Shown here piece by piece: positions 13,987 to 15,734 of a DNA stretch of 15,734 nucleotides; position 1 is the stretch's first letter; each line of letters begins with the position of its first letter. Source of the DNA: Haloarculaceae archaeon (GTDB taxonomy: Archaea > Halobacteriota > Halobacteria > Halobacteriales > Haloarculaceae); assembly GCA_018609945.1 (NCBI GenBank), contig JAHENO010000088.1, forward strand, positions 1 to 15,734, read 5' to 3'. Below the pieces are notes generated by a model. It made no database searches and was not told the DNA's origin. It worked only from the letters and a program-made list of their open reading frames with translations. The position numbers and the translations under genes are program-made.

Positions 13987-14810
13987 GCGACGAAGTCACC
14001 ACCGGTCGGACCGACAGGCCGGCGAGTGTCGAACCGGAGACGGACCCGCAATCCGCGGCCCTCGGCGTCGAGAACCTCACGCGGACGTTCGGCGAGGTCG
14101 TCGCAGTCGACGGGGCGAGCCTCGCCCTCGAATCCGGCGAACTCCGTGCGGTGATCGGCCCCAACGGAGCCGGGAAGACCACGCTGTTCAACTGCGTGAT
14201 GGGGACGCTCGACCCGACAGCCGGCAGCGTCTACCTCGACGGCCGGGACATCACCGACGCTCCCGAACAGCGCCGCCCCCACCTCGGGATGGCGCGGTCG
14301 TTCCAGTCCAACCAGCTGTTCGCCGAACAGACCGTTTTCGAGAACGTCCGGCTGGTCGTCCAGACGGCCAGACGAGGGGCGTTTTCGATGGACCTGTTCC
14401 GGTCTCACTACGACGTCGGCCGCGACCGCGCCGCCGAGATCGCCGAGACGGTCGGGCTCGGCTCTCAGCTGGAATCGGCGGCGAAGAACCTGCCACACGG
14501 CGACCAGCGGCGCCTCGGCATCGCGATGGCGCTCGCGACCGACCCAGAGGTACTCCTGCTCGACGAACCGACCTCCGGGATGAGTCCCGGCGCCACGACA
14601 CAGACCGCACAGCTTATCGAGGACATCCGCGACGACCGCGGGCTGACGGTCGTGCTCGTCGAACACGACATGGACGTCGTTCTCTCGGTCAGCGACCGGA
14701 TCTCGGTGCTCGACCGCGGGCGCGTCATCGCCACCGGCCCGCCCGAGGAGGTGCAGGGCGACCGGACCGTCCAGGACGCCTACCTCGGCGGGATGCGGGA
14801 GGAACTATGA
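13983..14810 (+). CDS. livG: LIV-type ABC transporter ATPase (LivG-like)
   Basis: A 275-residue cytoplasmic ATPase that powers the importer. Motifs in order are Walker A GPNGAGKTT (59-67), Q-loop near Gln108-Ser-Asn, signature LPHGDQRRLGI (170-180), Walker B VLLLDEPT (190-197) and switch His228 (VEHDMDVV). The signature deviates from the canonical LSGGQ, but LivG proteins commonly have a P/S-Y/H-G-x-Q form, so it is probably functional. The first 26 residues are a polar extension not needed for the fold. The ATG at 13983 overlaps the LivM stop; the open frame upstream of it lies inside livM and is not used. It is expected to pair with the LivF-like ATPase. Confidence 0.93.
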   Translation: MSDEVTTGRTDRPASVEPETDPQSAALGVENLTRTFGEVVAVDGASLALESGELRAVIGPNGAGKTTLFNCVMGTLDPTAGSVYLDGRDITDAPEQRRPHLGMARSFQSNQLFAEQTVFENVRLVVQTARRGAFSMDLFRSHYDVGRDRAAEIAETVGLGSQLESAAKNLPHGDQRRLGIAMALATDPEVLLLDEPTSGMSPGATTQTAQLIEDIRDDRGLTVVLVEHDMDVVLSVSDRISVLDRGRVIATGPPEEVQGDRTVQDAYLGGMREEL

Positions 14811-15514
14811 GTCTGCTCGACGTGTCGGACCTGGAGGCGGGGTACGAGACCGGACAGGTGCTGTTCGGCGTCGACGTGAGCGTCGAGTCGGGCGAACTGA
14901 TCTCGCTGCTGGGGCGGAACGGCGCCGGCAAGACCACCACCCTGCGTGCCATCGCCGGCGGTGACGTTCCCGACGTTCTGGGGGGGGCTGTCCAGTTCGA
15001 CGGCGAGTCGCTGCTGGGCCTGTCACCCTACGAGATCGCCAGGCGCGGGGTCAGTTTCGTCCCCGAGGACCGCCGGTGTTTCCCCCGGCTGACCGTCGAC
15101 GAGAACGTCCGTCTCGCGATCAACCACGCCGCCGACCCCCTCGACATCGAGACCGTCCTGGAGTTTTTCCCCGAACTGGCCGAGATGCGCGAGAAACACG
15201 CCCGCAACATGAGCGGCGGCGAACAGCAGATGCTCGCCATCGCGCGGGCACTCGCCGCGAACCCCCGGCTGATGTTGCTCGACGAACCCTTCGAGGGGCT
15301 GGCCCCCTACATCGTCCGTCGGCTGGAGGACATCATCGCCGAAATCAACGAGGAGAGCGGGATTGCGGTCCTGCTCGTCGAACAGAACGTCGCCGCCGCA
15401 GTCGCCGTCGCGGACCGCCACTACGTCATCGACGAGGGCCGGATCGTCGAGACGGTCTCCACGGAGCGCTTGCGCGAGGACGAGGCGTTGCGCCAGCGGT
15501 ATCTCGGCGTCTGA
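14807..15514 (+). CDS. livF: LIV-type ABC transporter ATPase (LivF-like)
   Basis: A 235-residue cytoplasmic ATPase, the second of the importer. Walker A is GRNGAGKTT (36-44). The LivF-type segment FVPEDRRCFPRLTVDENV follows at 84-101, then signature MSGGEQQ (135-141), Walker B LMLLDEP (155-161) and a glutamine-type switch region VEQN (191-194), the usual LivF variant where LivG has His. Length is standard for the family. The ATG overlaps the LivG stop by 4 bases. An uninterrupted run of eight G at 14980-14987 lies in the coding sequence (VLGGAVQ), but the frame reads through cleanly. This is the last gene of the operon; an AT-rich stretch follows about 40 bases after the stop. Confidence 0.94.
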   Translation: MSLLDVSDLEAGYETGQVLFGVDVSVESGELISLLGRNGAGKTTTLRAIAGGDVPDVLGGAVQFDGESLLGLSPYEIARRGVSFVPEDRRCFPRLTVDENVRLAINHAADPLDIETVLEFFPELAEMREKHARNMSGGEQQMLAIARALAANPRLMLLDEPFEGLAPYIVRRLEDIIAEINEESGIAVLLVEQNVAAAVAVADRHYVIDEGRIVETVSTERLREDEALRQRYLGV

Positions 15515-15734
15515 GAACTGATAGGCACTCATCGAGGTCTCGCGCCCCGGAAAACACAGATAATAAATATATTCTATTTTGAATGACCGATAGAGAGAGT
15601 GTATTCAGCACTCACAGGTTGATCTCGGCGCGGCGTACGTTGCCCCTGTTCACACCGTGAACAATTCTCACTGGATAAATTCATGCTACTACAGCACATA
15701 CGTTACGTGGCCCCTTGCCGACGCAACGAGGGTA
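15515..15734. other. AT-richer non-coding tail with T-rich tract
   Basis: No convincing gene lies here. A tract from about 15561 to 15582 (AATAAATATATTCTATTTTG-like) is the most AT-rich stretch of the window. It could serve as a U-rich archaeal terminator for the transporter operon or as a TATA region for a gene beyond the window. A weak 5-bp inverted repeat (GAGTG-N7-CACTC) lies at 15597-15613. Confidence 0.5.
15647..15663. promoter_or_regulatory. Perfect 7-bp inverted repeat TGTTCAC-ACC-GTGAACA
   Basis: Two 7-base arms, TGTTCAC and GTGAACA, are perfectly complementary around a 3-base centre. The odd 17-base length and non-coding, AT-richer setting fit an operator for a dimeric regulator of a gene starting beyond the window. 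No T-run follows the dyad, so it is less likely to be a terminator. Confidence 0.5.

Noticed and set aside
14980..14987. Run of eight G in the LivF-like gene as possible frameshift
   Set aside because: All LivF motifs before and after the run are in one frame, so there is no sign of a broken gene.
11828..15514. Urea transporter (Urt) identity of the ABC operon
   Set aside because: No urease or other urea gene is visible and the motifs only support the broader LIV family; kept as a possibility, not a call.
15683..15734. Possible gene start (ATG 15683) open to the window end
   Set aside because: Only 17 codons are visible, codon use is unlike the neighbours, and no TATA box lies at the expected distance; too little to call.

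Overview
The window reads as a haloarchaeal chromosome or large replicon segment. The DNA is GC-rich, the predicted proteins are strongly acidic (Asp/Glu-rich), and genes are tightly packed with ATGA-type stop/start overlaps. Archaeal TATA boxes lie about 28-30 bases before several start codons, as expected for leaderless mRNAs. Exported proteins carry Tat signals, and one protein ends in a PGF-CTERM anchor. No gap between genes exceeds 300 bases. I saw no tRNA, rRNA, CRISPR array or insertion sequence.

Region 1 (1-1600) opens with the 3' end of a probable ferritin-like gene. It is followed by a short DtxR/SirR-type regulator that has lost most canonical metal ligands but gained a cysteine cluster. 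Next come a 35-residue one-helix membrane peptide and an AhpD-like peroxidase-related enzyme with its own TATA box. Together these suggest metal and oxidative-stress physiology.

Region 2 (1690-4959) is a compact three-gene operon: a full-length DtxR-family regulator, a Tat-exported two-domain multicopper oxidase, and a ZIP-family transporter with an unusual N-terminal extracytoplasmic beta domain. The genes overlap or abut. The operon promoter carries a perfect inverted repeat, TTTAGA-TGCG-TCTAAA, right after the TATA box, which is probably the regulator's own operator. I regard this regulator-oxidase-permease unit as the best candidate for a poorly described system.

Region 3 (5000-8318) is a copper-resistance pair: an Lrp/AsnC-type regulator ending in a TRASH metal-binding domain, and a Cu+-type P1B ATPase (CopA) with two N-terminal metal-binding domains. 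Converging on copA is a minus-strand gene (8326-9420) for a secreted, duplicated beta-domain protein with a Thr/Pro-rich stalk and PGF-CTERM anchor.

Region 4 (9582-15514) holds a minus-strand creatininase-family amidohydrolase. It is divergent from a complete five-gene LIV-type ABC importer: Tat-lipoprotein binding protein, two permeases and two ATPases, each overlapping the next by 1-4 bases. The 99-base divergent promoter region suggests that importer and hydrolase may act on the same small amide or cyclic amide. The last 220 bases are AT-richer and non-coding, with a perfect 7-bp inverted repeat that may control a gene beyond the window.
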